Made by a program: the position numbers and the translations under genes | Notes under the pieces: generated by a model | The model's database searches: none | What the model was told of the DNA's origin: nothing | Seen by the model: only the letters and a program-made list of their open reading frames with translations | NCBI RefSeq assembly: GCF_020405225.1 | Contig: NZ_CP084472.1 | Location: 558,001-622,000 of the forward strand | Direction of reading: 5' to 3' | Length of the DNA stretch: 64,000 nt | Source of the DNA: Natrinema sp. DC36 | GTDB lineage: Archaea; Halobacteriota; Halobacteria; Halobacteriales; Natrialbaceae | Part shown: positions 49,791 to 57,490 of the stretch, piece after piece | How the letters are laid out: every line of letters begins with the position of its first letter | How positions within the stretch are numbered: the first letter of the stretch is position 1

Positions 49791-49878
49791 TCTATCGGTT
49801 TCGATCAACCGATGAGTTAGCTGTCGAGATTATCGACAGAGAAGTCTACCGAAAAGAATCGATATAGCGAACTACGCT

Positions 49879-50502
49879 TTACGGAGTGAAGGGCAGATCC
49901 GACTCGCGGAGGGTCTCGAGATTTCGAACATTCCACGCTTCATTATACTCCCCTCGGTACGGCATTGGGATGGTACTATCAACACCCCATCCACTATTCT
50001 CCTGACCATCGCTACCGTACATATTATTTGAAACGACTGTTCTATTCATAGCACCCTCATCGTTCACAATTACAGCCGACTCGTTCGATCGAGAGAATTT
50101 GTCGTATCCACCATCACTGAATTTATACCACAACTCATCATCCATTTCTGGTTGTTCACTCCCCTTCAACTCCTCGACGGTCTCCTCAAGGCCACTGATA
50201 CGCGCCTCAATCTCGTCCAGGCGAGCGCCTATGTCAGTGGTCTCGTAGTCAGCGAAGTCGATGAGCGCCTCAATGAGATCGTTAAGTGTCCCGTCCCAAC
50301 TTCCGAAACAACCACCAACCTCTGATTTAGTCAACCCATCCCGATAAAACCAGACATCCCCGTCTTGATCTTCGAGTGCGTAATCACACCCACTCTTGTG
50401 AACTACAGACTCAATTCGAAAACCGTGGACATCGTCGGTGGGGAGGGTTGGTTCGCTATTCGTTGGCACCGCCGTACTGTGGGTATCTGCTCCCATATAC
50501 AT
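49879..50502 (-). CDS. 207-residue protein with coiled coil
   Basis: A leucine-rich coiled coil (IGARLDEIEARISGLEETVE, about 97-116) follows a globular N-terminal region with two cysteines. The C-terminal part is rich in S, G and N. Start at ATG 50500-50502, although ATG 50494-50496 is equally possible. Likely oligomeric; role unknown. Confidence 0.68.
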   Translation of the reverse strand: MYMGADTHSTAVPTNSEPTLPTDDVHGFRIESVVHKSGCDYALEDQDGDVWFYRDGLTKSEVGGCFGSWDGTLNDLIEALIDFADYETTDIGARLDEIEARISGLEETVEELKGSEQPEMDDELWYKFSDGGYDKFSRSNESAVIVNDEGAMNRTVVSNNMYGSDGQENSGWGVDSTIPMPYRGEYNEAWNVRNLETLRESDLPFTP

Positions 50503-50507
50503 ACATA

Positions 50508-50527
50508 GTAGTTACCAGATAATAAGG
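50508..50527 (-). promoter_or_regulatory. promoter with CTGGTAACTAC
   Basis: Coding strand CTTATTATCTGGTAACTACT. The operator has C in place of G in the second half (GGTAACTAC), the same variant as at 51128-51137. Confidence 0.6.
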
Positions 50528-50540
50528 CTTGCGAAATCAG

Positions 50541-50741
50541 CTATGACCGTAATTCGTGAAGCTCGACACGAGCGTTTTCACGGTCAGCCGCGCTCATACA
50601 GTGGTGAGCGTACAACTCGAGCGCATCACAATCCTCGAACGTCGTTCGGACACGCTCGTGGGGTTCGTTAAATTCGTCCTGCAAAAGCACGATAATTTGT
50701 CCGTCGTCAATCCGTTCTTGAATGGCTTCAACTGGTTGCAT
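50541..50741 (-). CDS. 66-residue helical protein
   Basis: Helical, with cysteines and histidines in one region (FEDCDALELYAHHCMSAADR). An 8-bp inverted repeat, ACATGAAT/ATTCATGT, lies just upstream of the ATG in place of the usual operator. No family recognised. Confidence 0.62.
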   Translation of the reverse strand: MQPVEAIQERIDDGQIIVLLQDEFNEPHERVRTTFEDCDALELYAHHCMSAADRENARVELHELRS

Positions 50742-50790
50742 TACATGAATGTGTTATTCATGTGGGTATATAGTTGTTATGGAATGGTAA

Positions 50791-51087
50791 CTACTCCTCA
50801 ACTATCTCGATCTTGAGCCGACCGTCAGACAGTGACGTAATGTCACTGATGAGCACGTCTCTCCCGTGAACTGCGAGGATCTTATCCATGTGTTGAAATC
50901 GGGATGTGCGTGACTCGATCGCAACCGCATCACGACCGTGCAACGTCGAGATCTCGTAGATGTCGCCTTTGTTGTACTCCTCACCGAGATATGAAAAGGC
51001 ATGTATTATGCCCTGAACACTGTCGAGAGCGTGTCCATTGACTGTTGGCGCTGTTCCCGAATCACTGTTGTTGGCTGCTTTCGACAT
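50791..51087 (-). CDS. 98-residue beta-rich protein
   Basis: ATG 51085-51087 is chosen over a GTG at 51096. Strand-rich sequence (NKGDIYEISTLHGRDAVAIE, KILAVHGRDVLISDITSL) suggests a small barrel. Function unknown. Confidence 0.65.
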   Translation of the reverse strand: MSKAANNSDSGTAPTVNGHALDSVQGIIHAFSYLGEEYNKGDIYEISTLHGRDAVAIESRTSRFQHMDKILAVHGRDVLISDITSLSDGRLKIEIVEE

Positions 51088-51098
51088 CACATCCACTT

Positions 51099-51143
51099 CT
51101 TTACCATGTGGGGTAATAAATATTCCGATGTAGTTACCAGATA
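51099..51143 (-). promoter_or_regulatory. tandem promoter elements upstream of 51087 gene
   Basis: Proximal: coding strand TTTATTACCCCACATGGTAA just before the start. Distal: ATTATCTGGTAACTAC (about 51128-51143), the same variant as in the 50502 promoter. Confidence 0.52.
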
Positions 51144-51386
51144 ATGTTTAACGACAGTGTATACGACATTGTAACTACAGCAACACAACAGCCACCGCTC
51201 CGCATACAAGAAGTCTCTCCGCCACAACCATACCGCAACAGCCTCCGCTACAGCACTTCAGTGCGGTTAATATACAACACAGTAATTAGCACAGTTATAC
51301 CCCACAAACCGACCACACTCCCCCCTACTACAGTATAGTAGTTGTATACATATAACTGTTACTATTTGGTATGTGGATGGTAGGTA
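51144..51386. other. intergenic stretch without convincing gene
   Basis: An open plus-strand frame exists but is rich in T, P and Q and lacks the acidic character of every viral gene here. TATA-like and TATACATATAACTG sequences near 51340-51356 may hold a plus-strand signal. Nothing else is seen. Confidence 0.4.
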
Positions 51387-51674
51387 TCATGCAGTTACCT
51401 GTTTCTTCGCTTCTTCCCAGATCGCCTCACCTTCGTCAGTGAGCCCGTAGACTCGTCCTTTCTTCCGCTCCTCTGGGACGAGCAGTTCTACAAGATCCTT
51501 TTCACGGAGGTTAGTGAGTGCTCGAGAGACGTGTGCAATGGGAATGTCACTGTTTGGTTTCGCCATTGCAGACGGAGTCTTTGGCCCTTCGTCCAGCCGC
51601 TTCATAATTTCAATTCTGTACTGCGAACTAATAACATATCCGACGTTGTCCCAATTCATTGTTTTTGTCTTCAC
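51387..51674 (-). CDS. winged-helix transcription regulator
   Basis: 95 residues from a GTG at 51674 that matches the predicted start of transcription; the ATG at 51659 would give 90. An ArsR/MarR-like winged helix: SSQYRIEIMKRLDEGPKTPS, the recognition helix region IPIAHVSRALTNLREKDLVE and a wing with KKGRVYGLTDEGEAIW. It is the only clear DNA-binding regulator in this part of the virus and carries the palindromic operator in its own promoter, so it is the best candidate for binding the element. Confidence 0.78.
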   Translation of the reverse strand: MKTKTMNWDNVGYVISSQYRIEIMKRLDEGPKTPSAMAKPNSDIPIAHVSRALTNLREKDLVELLVPEERKKGRVYGLTDEGEAIWEEAKKQVTA

Positions 51675-51691
51675 TCATCTCTTTGACGGGA

Positions 51692-51719
51692 GATAATAAA
51701 AAGGTTATGGTGTGGTAAC
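51692..51719 (-). promoter_or_regulatory. palindromic element plus TATA box of regulator gene
   Basis: Coding strand GTTACCACACCATAACC directly joined to TTTTTATTATC, the same arrangement as in the methyltransferase promoter (8945). Confidence 0.62.
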
Positions 51720-51774
51720 AATATCGTCAGAAGCCCACAAGATTCATACCATAGGAATGTTCGTTCTCGAATGG

Positions 51775-52194
51775 TTATGCTTCATTGGCTTTTACATGAT
51801 AGTGGGTATCAGGCCTGTTACCGCTTTCTATCCACAAATTCCCGTTGAGAATATCGTTTGGGTTATCAGACACTTTTTCAACGAAATCATCAGACTCCTT
51901 TGCTACATACTGTTTCCTACGGCCCTTTGTAGTAGACGATTTTACAAATTCCTCACGATCTATGGCGTAAACTGCGTGTCGAGATGCGTCAGCAACCAAG
52001 ATTGTTTTAATTGACACACTGATCTTTTTCTCAACCGACACATCCATCGTCCACTTACCTTTGCGAGCACGCCGCAGCCCCTCGTTATACCAGACGAAGA
52101 CGCCCTTTCTCCCCGATGCATGGAGATCTCGAGCACATCGACCGATCTGGTTTCCTTCATGATACACGCTCACACCGTTTGTTACGATGTTCAT
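51775..52194 (-). CDS. 139-residue basic protein
   Basis: Unusually basic for this genome (RKGVFVWYNEGLRRARKGKW, SSTTKGRRKQYVAKES), which suggests nucleic-acid binding. A central beta region (SVEKKISVSIKTILVADASR) is visible. Leaderless ATG at 52192-52194; divergent from the 52331 operon. No family recognised. Confidence 0.66.
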   Translation of the reverse strand: MNIVTNGVSVYHEGNQIGRCARDLHASGRKGVFVWYNEGLRRARKGKWTMDVSVEKKISVSIKTILVADASRHAVYAIDREEFVKSSTTKGRRKQYVAKESDDFVEKVSDNPNDILNGNLWIESGNRPDTHYHVKANEA

Positions 52195-52199
52195 ACCCA

Positions 52200-52225
52200 G
52201 TACTTACCACCTATATGCCTTAAAG
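52200..52225 (-). promoter_or_regulatory. promoter with GTGGTAAGTAC
   Basis: Coding strand CTTTAAGGC (TATA) and GTGGTAAGTAC (52200-52210), with the ATG at 52194. Confidence 0.65.
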
Positions 52226-52280
52226 TTTTCGGGTATGTTTTACACGACTGTATTTTGTATTCCGCATACGTGTGTTATCA

Positions 52281-52306
52281 GTGGTAAGTAAAACGCAAGT
52301 TTTTTG
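52281..52306 (+). promoter_or_regulatory. promoter with GTGGTAAGTA upstream of TATA
   Basis: GTGGTAAGTA (52281-52290) precedes AAGTTTTTTG, with the ATG at 52331. Together with 52200 it makes a divergent promoter pair, each with its own element. Confidence 0.58.
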
Positions 52307-52330
52307 TACCTATGTGTTGAATAGTGGTGT

Positions 52331-52510
52331 ATGAAGGTAGGTACCGCGATTCCGAAGGGGCAGCGTTGTCCACACCACAACTCCATCATGGAGTTTGCAG
52401 TAACAACAATGGATGAGCCGACATGGACGTGTGACGAGTGTGAGTGTGATTACACGGTTCCAGATCTCATTCGAGAGGGCGATATCAAACCATCGTTCGT
52501 TACCCTCTAA
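52331..52510 (+). CDS. 59-residue zinc-binding protein
   Basis: CPHHN and CDECECDY make a CxHH/CxxC ribbon. First gene of the right-hand plus-strand block and leaderless. Four bases separate its stop from the next ATG. Confidence 0.64.
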   Translation: MKVGTAIPKGQRCPHHNSIMEFAVTTMDEPTWTCDECECDYTVPDLIREGDIKPSFVTL

Positions 52511-52514
52511 TAAC

Positions 52515-53327
52515 ATGACAGAGAGTATGGAGCTTTCGAAAAGTGAGATTGCAGAGGCGGAGAACGTCTCATCACTTCAAGACCTTGCAGCAATGGCATA
52601 TGAGCAAGGTGCGAGGAATGTGGAAGTGTATGAACATAATGATGAAGGGACGGTTGAAATTGAAGTAACTGATCTAAGTCCCGTAGAATGTAATAACTTA
52701 TCAAGGGAGTGTAACAAACACACTCGTGCTGGTGTTAAAGTTTGTATATCTTCCGTCGATAACAGTGGTGTAGATTACGGGAATGTCCAGTACCAGACCA
52801 CGTACCAGGGAGTAGAGATCAAGATGGATAACGACCGTCTGTTGGTCGATAACCATGATATCACTGATCAGTACGCTGGAACGCCTCACTCTGGTAGTTT
52901 AGCTAACAGCCCCCTTCTGGGTGAGTTGAAAGAGCGTATTGATGCGGGTGAACTACCACCAGAGCCGATGTTGACTGAGACCGAACACCTCCCGCTTGCT
53001 GTTGAGTTAGACGAGGCAGACAGTTTTTCTGATATCGATGAGGATGTGATACAGCCGTATATTGAGAAATACGGTAGTTTCGAGAACGTTCTCGAGGTGT
53101 TCGAACGCAGCACCGTAGACACATCACAGAACGACGATTGTAGTGATAATATTTTAGAGTGGGGTTGTGGCACTCCCAATGACCCGCAGAATGATTACGC
53201 GGAGAAAACGACCGTAACCACTGACTCGCTTGAGGAAGCGAAAGAGGCGTACGTGCGTGGCGACATAGACATTCTCGAGTGCGAGGAACGTCTCGAGGAT
53301 TTGATCGAGATTGAGCCGTGGTTGTAG
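52515..53327 (+). CDS. 270-residue acidic protein of unknown function
   Basis: The ATG at 52515 is preferred to in-frame upstream non-ATG starts that overlap the previous gene. N-terminal helical domain (SKSEIAEAENVSSLQDLAAM), a cysteine-bearing central region and an acidic helical C-terminus (LEEAKEAYVRGDIDILECEE). Not recognised. Confidence 0.7.
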   Translation: MTESMELSKSEIAEAENVSSLQDLAAMAYEQGARNVEVYEHNDEGTVEIEVTDLSPVECNNLSRECNKHTRAGVKVCISSVDNSGVDYGNVQYQTTYQGVEIKMDNDRLLVDNHDITDQYAGTPHSGSLANSPLLGELKERIDAGELPPEPMLTETEHLPLAVELDEADSFSDIDEDVIQPYIEKYGSFENVLEVFERSTVDTSQNDDCSDNILEWGCGTPNDPQNDYAEKTTVTTDSLEEAKEAYVRGDIDILECEERLEDLIEIEPWL

Positions 53328-53336
53328 AACTTCGAT

Positions 53337-53362
53337 AGTTTTATGTATGTACGTGGTAAGTA
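53337..53362 (+). promoter_or_regulatory. promoter with GTGGTAAGTA
   Basis: AGTTTTATG (TATA) at 53337-53345 and GTGGTAAGTA at 53353-53362; the ATG at 53381 follows a short leader. Confidence 0.6.
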
Positions 53363-53380
53363 TACGATAGGGTAGAAGCC

Positions 53381-53680
53381 ATGACCATTACAACAACCGA
53401 TGTCCGTCAATGGACGCAGGACGAGTTTGAGGAGATCAAGGAGATGTTGCCAGAGGAGGCCGATTTCGCTGGCATTTCAAGTTCGTTCAACCCGTCTGTG
53501 GAAGCGTCGATCGGACGTGGAAGCACGCTCGATGAAATTGAGCGAATCGCAGACGAGATCGAATCAGAATTCTGGGCGAACAACATCCCAGTTGAAGAGA
53601 TAAAAGTGAAGGCTGGATACGCGGGGACGACCAGTTCTGTTCTAATCCTCGACGTGTGCCTGGAGTGGGACGATGAGTAA
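53381..53680 (+). CDS. 99-residue acidic protein
   Basis: Head of an operon running to 55376. Contains ASIGRGSTLDEIERIADEIE and strands IKVKAGYAGTTSSVLILDVC, an alpha/beta pattern. No recognised family. Confidence 0.68.
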   Translation: MTITTTDVRQWTQDEFEEIKEMLPEEADFAGISSSFNPSVEASIGRGSTLDEIERIADEIESEFWANNIPVEEIKVKAGYAGTTSSVLILDVCLEWDDE

Positions 53681-53816
53681 GTACGAAATGAGTCAGTGCC
53701 CAGAGGATGGGTGTCTCGGTCTTGTGACCGAACTTCATGTCCGAGATGGTGTGGATGCGAAGTGTACCACATGCGGAACGCGGTTCGAAGAAAAATTGGT
53801 GAGGGTAGAACGATGA
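53673..53816 (+). CDS. 47-residue zinc-ribbon protein
   Basis: CPEDGC and CTTCGTRF form the zinc site. Overlaps the previous gene by eight bases and the next by four. Function unknown. Confidence 0.62.
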   Translation: MSKYEMSQCPEDGCLGLVTELHVRDGVDAKCTTCGTRFEEKLVRVER

Positions 53817-53962
53817 ATAATGATATTCCAGACGGATTCGAGGAGCATGGAGTAGATGCGGAGGCGGTGAAAGAACAACTTGGGTTATCAGGACACCCAC
53901 TTGATGTGAAGATGGTGGGGAGACACGTGGTGTTCACGGTTCCAGAGGAGAGAGATCAATGA
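53813..53962 (+). CDS. 49-residue acidic protein
   Basis: Starts at an ATGA overlap. The segment DGFEEHGVDAEAVKEQLGLS is helical, followed by a beta hairpin (VKMVGRHVVFTVPE). Unknown function. Confidence 0.6.
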   Translation: MNNDIPDGFEEHGVDAEAVKEQLGLSGHPLDVKMVGRHVVFTVPEERDQ

Positions 53963-54261
53963 CACGAAACAACCTACAGAAACGAATTAACGAGTTGCTC
54001 GATTACCACGAGGAGCATCGCCACGGCAGTACCGCATTCCAACTGGGAGTGCTTATGAGGGCGAGAGAGCAGCGTGATGATGGTGGAGATTCAATGATGG
54101 TAGAAGAGGTCAAAGCCATTGAAAAAACCGCTCTCGCGCTGCACAGACTTGTCACTAACGACGCATTCCCGTTCGAGGCGCTCGAAGACGCACTCGATAA
54201 TATGGGAGTCGTGTACGATGAGCAGATGGAGATGTTAAAGATGAGGGAAAACGATGATTAA
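53959..54261 (+). CDS. 100-residue helical protein
   Basis: Mostly helical and charged (LQKRINELLDYHEEHRHGST, ALEDALDNMGVVYDEQMEML). Overlaps neighbours at both ends. No family recognised. Confidence 0.66.
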   Translation: MTRNNLQKRINELLDYHEEHRHGSTAFQLGVLMRAREQRDDGGDSMMVEEVKAIEKTALALHRLVTNDAFPFEALEDALDNMGVVYDEQMEMLKMRENDD

Positions 54262-54508
54262 GACAATTCAATCATACAACAATAAACTGATTCGGAAAGT
54301 GGTTAAATCGTGGAAGAGTATCTGGAATAAAGACGACCGTGGGATCTTAAAACTGGTGAAGGTAATGGTCTTACTCACAGTCCACGGTTCGTTGATACTA
54401 ACCTGGGTGATGGTAGAGTGCCTAATTGGAATTTTAGGCTGGCTGTTGTTGCCAAACGACGAGTTTGAAGAGTTAGAAGATCCGATTGAAGAGGTGTTAG
54501 CAGAATGA
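54254..54508 (+). CDS. membrane protein with two hydrophobic segments
   Basis: 84 residues: a basic N-terminus, then LVKVMVLLTVHGSLILTWVM and CLIGILGWLLLP, then an acidic tail. The topology suggests a hairpin in the membrane. Could be involved in superinfection exclusion or lysis; no evidence favours either. Confidence 0.66.
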   Translation: MIKTIQSYNNKLIRKVVKSWKSIWNKDDRGILKLVKVMVLLTVHGSLILTWVMVECLIGILGWLLLPNDEFEELEDPIEEVLAE

Positions 54509-54870
54509 ATAACAAACGAGAGTACATCGAATCACTCGATATCGGTGAACGAGACGTGTACGCAGACATGGTCATGCGGAGCCTTAGAGGATCGTGGGGC
54601 TCGCCTATACCGCGGGTCGAGATCCTTAAAACGATCGCTGACGTGGGTGGTCTCGTCGTTTATGACGATGATGAGTTAGCAGTAAAGGCAAGTTCATATC
54701 TGGAGACACATTACCGAGACGGGCGGTTCTTTAGATCGTATTATCAGAATGCGGATATCAACATTCCCGAGTTGGCTGGAGAGGGCAAAGTTCATCAAAT
54801 GGCGTCCCACATCCCTAATGACTTGACGTGGGACGACTGGAAAATCAACAAGGTGTTCAACGACGAATGA
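54505..54870 (+). CDS. 121-residue protein of unknown function
   Basis: Alpha/beta pattern with a winged-helix flavour in the middle (IPRVEILKTIADVGGLVVYD, ELAVKASSYLETHYRDGRFF). If it is a winged helix it would be a second DNA-binding protein in this block. Four-base overlaps with neighbours. Confidence 0.64.
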   Translation: MNNKREYIESLDIGERDVYADMVMRSLRGSWGSPIPRVEILKTIADVGGLVVYDDDELAVKASSYLETHYRDGRFFRSYYQNADINIPELAGEGKVHQMASHIPNDLTWDDWKINKVFNDE

Positions 54871-55076
54871 CGGTAGAAAACGACCGTATGAGCGACGAAG
54901 AGTACGCTTATACCTTCGATCCTATGCATGACCTTGCAGAGCGGTGGGATATTACAATGGATGATGCTGAAGTGTTTCTCGAACGTGTGGGATACTTCAA
55001 TACCGAACAGTACCACGATATAGCAGAGAAGTTCAGTCCAACGGATCCAGAGCACCACGAAAACAGGCTTGATTAG
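54867..55076 (+). CDS. 69-residue acidic protein
   Basis: Starts at the ATGA overlap (54867). Helix DLAERWDITMDDAEVFLERV suggests a small helical bundle. Followed by a ten-base gap and GATAATCATGAG, a start context repeated two genes later. Confidence 0.6.
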   Translation: MTVENDRMSDEEYAYTFDPMHDLAERWDITMDDAEVFLERVGYFNTEQYHDIAEKFSPTDPEHHENRLD

Positions 55077-55086
55077 AAAGATAATC

Positions 55087-55248
55087 ATGAGCATTCGCTG
55101 TAAACTGTTCGGTCATAAGTACCCGTGGGATGCACATCAGGAGAAGAAAGCGGAGAACAAAGCAGCCCAATACGTCTGCCAGAGGTGTAGAAGTATTATC
55201 ACCCGAGACGTAGAAAATGCACTGTTCACGCCAAACGAAGGCGCTTGA
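55087..55248 (+). CDS. 53-residue zinc-binding protein
   Basis: The spaced residues CKLFGHKY and CQRCRS recall the C...H...CxxC arrangement of DUF1660-type phage proteins. Small and basic. It precedes a 37-residue gene with the same upstream sequence TAATCATGAG. Confidence 0.58.
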   Translation: MSIRCKLFGHKYPWDAHQEKKAENKAAQYVCQRCRSIITRDVENALFTPNEGA

Positions 55249-55262
55249 TTACCTGAATAATC

Positions 55263-55376
55263 ATGAGTGAACACGAAACGGATTGGGGAAAACGCGCACG
55301 TATAGCCCTACTATTGGGCAATGTGGAAGACGCACGGTTATACTACTACCGTAAGGCGAACGCCGAACAGATTTGA
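55263..55376 (+). CDS. 37-residue microprotein
   Basis: Single amphipathic region (WGKRARIALLLGNVEDARLY). Last gene of the operon beginning at 53381; a repeat/terminator region follows. Support comes from the shared start context and spacing only. Confidence 0.48.
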   Translation: MSEHETDWGKRARIALLLGNVEDARLYYYRKANAEQI

Positions 55377-55469
55377 TTATTTTACTAATTCAGAGTGCGG
55401 CTGAAGATCGAGCGTCGTTCTAATTTTTAACCAACACTCGCCACGCAGACTCATCTCCGTTGGTTAACC

Positions 55470-55522
55470 CCCTAATCGAAAATCTGCGATTTTCACCCCT
55501 AATTACATTTCTGGCGATTTTT
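55470..55522 (+). repeat. hairpin and CCTAAT-ATTTCTGG repeat pair
   Basis: CCCTAAT plus hairpin GAAAATC-TGC-GATTTTC (55470-55494) is followed at once by the T-ended unit (55498-55522). The same two elements occur in the same order at 46614-46697. Here they lie after an operon end, so a terminator role is reasonable. Confidence 0.6.
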
Positions 55523-55538
55523 GTGTCATTCATTTGTT

Positions 55539-55570
55539 GTTACCATATCCATACCAGAAGGTTTATTAAC
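55539..55570 (+). promoter_or_regulatory. promoter with GTTACC...ATACC and TATA
   Basis: GTTACCATATCCATACC then AGAAGGTTTATTAAC, about 30 bases before the ATG at 55596. A diverged member of the palindrome-plus-TATA class. Confidence 0.52.
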
Positions 55571-55595
55571 AACCCCGCATTATAGTGGGATGTAG

Positions 55596-55925
55596 ATGGT
55601 AACTAACGTGCAAGCCACGTCGGATGGAAACGCCTACCGTCGCGCAGACCCGCAAGAACCCGAAGTCGATGTCGAGAAACAAATCGAGATCTCGCGTGAC
55701 GATCTGCTCTACGATGGAGACCGCCTACTCGAGATGCGAGACGAGTTTGGTCCAGCCACCGAGATCAAGCGACACGTCCAGACGACGGCGATGATATACG
55801 AAATTCGGACGGCGCTCAAGTACTGGAGTGGGGAGAGTCAGACACACCGCACGTGTGGGGCTGTGTGGCGTCGATGCGAACTGGTAGAGGAAGGCGTCGA
55901 TCGATCTGTTGTTTCCGAACTATGA
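55596..55925 (+). CDS. 109-residue acidic protein
   Basis: Helical pattern (VDVEKQIEISRDDLLYDGDR, TEIKRHVQTTAMIYEIRTAL). It heads a two-gene unit with an ATGA overlap. Function unknown. Confidence 0.66.
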   Translation: MVTNVQATSDGNAYRRADPQEPEVDVEKQIEISRDDLLYDGDRLLEMRDEFGPATEIKRHVQTTAMIYEIRTALKYWSGESQTHRTCGAVWRRCELVEEGVDRSVVSEL

Positions 55926-56434
55926 ATGCGTCAAAAATGGGAACTGTAAAGAAGATACAGTACACGACCGCCGCGCTGTTCGAAGATCCAATGCGGGATC
56001 AGAAGAACGGTCCTACGGGTGCGGGTACGAACGTCCTACGGGTAACGTTCCGTGGACCGAGTGGTGATATCCATATCCACGATCTTCCGAACGGGGATTT
56101 CACGCTCCTCAACCCAACGCTCCAATTCCTGGCCTACATCGGACGACGCCCGTCCGACCTCAATGGAACGAAACTCGAGATGTCTGGCGTGCAAATCCCA
56201 GTTGTACGGACTGGGAAAGACGATTATTCGGTGGCTAAAGGTGTTCTCGAGGTCGGTGAAGAGAGGCTCGAGGAATGTGTTTGGGGGCCGCTTGTGGGCG
56301 CTGAAACAGAGCCGATTGAGGATGGAGCGGCTGTCGAGGGGGGTAATGACGACAACGATACGGACTCTGATGTGGCTGAAATTACGGTGGAGAACGACCC
56401 AGATAGGCGTGGATTGACGATACACACCAGTTAA
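55922..56434 (+). CDS. 170-residue protein of unknown function
   Basis: Beta-rich N-terminal two thirds (VLRVTFRGPSGDIHIHDLPN, LEMSGVQIPVVRTGKDDYSV) and an acidic, low-complexity tail (GGNDDNDTDSDVAEITVEND). The layout of a beta domain with an acidic tail resembles single-stranded DNA-binding proteins, but no OB signature can be confirmed. Confidence 0.62.
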   Translation: MNASKMGTVKKIQYTTAALFEDPMRDQKNGPTGAGTNVLRVTFRGPSGDIHIHDLPNGDFTLLNPTLQFLAYIGRRPSDLNGTKLEMSGVQIPVVRTGKDDYSVAKGVLEVGEERLEECVWGPLVGAETEPIEDGAAVEGGNDDNDTDSDVAEITVENDPDRRGLTIHTS

Positions 56435-56439
56435 TCACG

Positions 56440-56461
56440 AATTAAAGATAGTAGCTTACCA
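56440..56461 (+). promoter_or_regulatory. promoter with GCTTACCA
   Basis: ATTAAAGATA (TATA) and AGCTTACCACTAAC between it and the ATG at 56490. The spacing predicts a leader of about 15 bases. Confidence 0.45.
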
Positions 56462-56489
56462 CTAACATACCATAACGAAACACTTTAGT

Positions 56490-56957
56490 ATGCACGTAAA
56501 CTATACTCAGATGGACATGGTCGGTAACAATTTCGGAAGCAACTTGCAACATATGGCTGAACCAGACATGCCTTCAAAGCGGGAGGAGGCTGTTCACACA
56601 ACGCTTCAGGACTATGAGGCGCTGTATCTCTGTCAGATGTTGCGTGAGTGGGCTGCGTACCACAGTGATGATGTGGAATCTTCGATAGCGAAGGGGTATA
56701 TCGAGTGGATGCAAAAGAACGTGCGAAAACTCGAGAACAACGCCGTCGATATCTACGCGCACACGCCGAAAGCCGCCGAGACGTTGAACAAGGCGATCGA
56801 ACAGTGGGCAAACGACTATCGAGAGCAACTGAAACGGGACGTATACTCGGATATATCGTCCGCTCTCATAGATCTCTGGGGGCGACACCACAGCGAGACC
56901 GTCAATGCGGATGCGGGGAGGCAGGAGTACGATCCTGCGCCGAGTCTCGACATTTAA
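56490..56957 (+). CDS. 155-residue helical protein
   Basis: Almost wholly helical (SIAKGYIEWMQKNVRKLENN, AAETLNKAIEQWANDYREQL). In-frame ATGs at 56514 and 56553 are alternative starts. Function unknown. Confidence 0.64.
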   Translation: MHVNYTQMDMVGNNFGSNLQHMAEPDMPSKREEAVHTTLQDYEALYLCQMLREWAAYHSDDVESSIAKGYIEWMQKNVRKLENNAVDIYAHTPKAAETLNKAIEQWANDYREQLKRDVYSDISSALIDLWGRHHSETVNADAGRQEYDPAPSLDI

Positions 56958-56980
56958 CCGCTGTCACCTCCATATTTATA

Positions 56981-57490
56981 ATGTCAGTTCAAGTCCCTAA
57001 GAAAGTGGTATCGGCATATGGATCGGATGAGTTAGTCCAGATCGTTGAATCTAACGAGTTTGGTCCAGAAATTAACAGCGACATGGCAGAGCGTCTCATC
57101 GAGTTAGCGAAACAACGGACGCAATCCCGTGGAAATCCGCTCGAAGTGACAAAGGACTACCTCCTTTGTACGACGTGGGAGAACTTCTGTTGGGACACGT
57201 TCGGCGGGTCCGAAAAGGGGGATGAGACCGTTCCAAACCGCTTCGCACTCGTCACACCGAACTTTGGTGTTTCGGGTGATGCATGGCTCTGCAAAAACGC
57301 AGTCACGGTCGATCAGTGGTGGCTCGAGGAGGAGGACGACCGACGCAGCCAGATCGAGGAGATTGACCAGAGCGATTCCGAATTCCATGACGAATCGGGT
57401 GTCTTCTGGGCACCGAAGGATTACACCGCACTGATTGGTTTCGGAGACGGTCTCGTACAAGAATCCGCTACGGTGGCCGATGCAATGTGA
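56981..57490 (+). CDS. 169-residue protein of unknown function
   Basis: The ATG at 56981 is taken; the same frame is open further left but only through the previous gene. Mixed fold with tryptophan-rich regions (CTTWENFCWDTFGGSEKG, QWWLEEEDDRRSQIEEID). No family recognised. Confidence 0.66.
   Translation: MSVQVPKKVVSAYGSDELVQIVESNEFGPEINSDMAERLIELAKQRTQSRGNPLEVTKDYLLCTTWENFCWDTFGGSEKGDETVPNRFALVTPNFGVSGDAWLCKNAVTVDQWWLEEEDDRRSQIEEIDQSDSEFHDESGVFWAPKDYTALIGFGDGLVQESATVADAM

Noticed and set aside
51144-51338. Possible plus-strand gene of 64 codons
   Set aside because: Composition (T, P, Q) is unlike any viral protein here, and the upstream signals are better explained as promoter elements of the minus-strand gene.
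6105-53362. GGTAAGTA considered simply as a Shine-Dalgarno variant
   Set aside because: It occurs in both orientations, also upstream of TATA boxes and around leaderless starts. Genuine Shine-Dalgarno sequences here look like GGAGG or AAGGTGAT.
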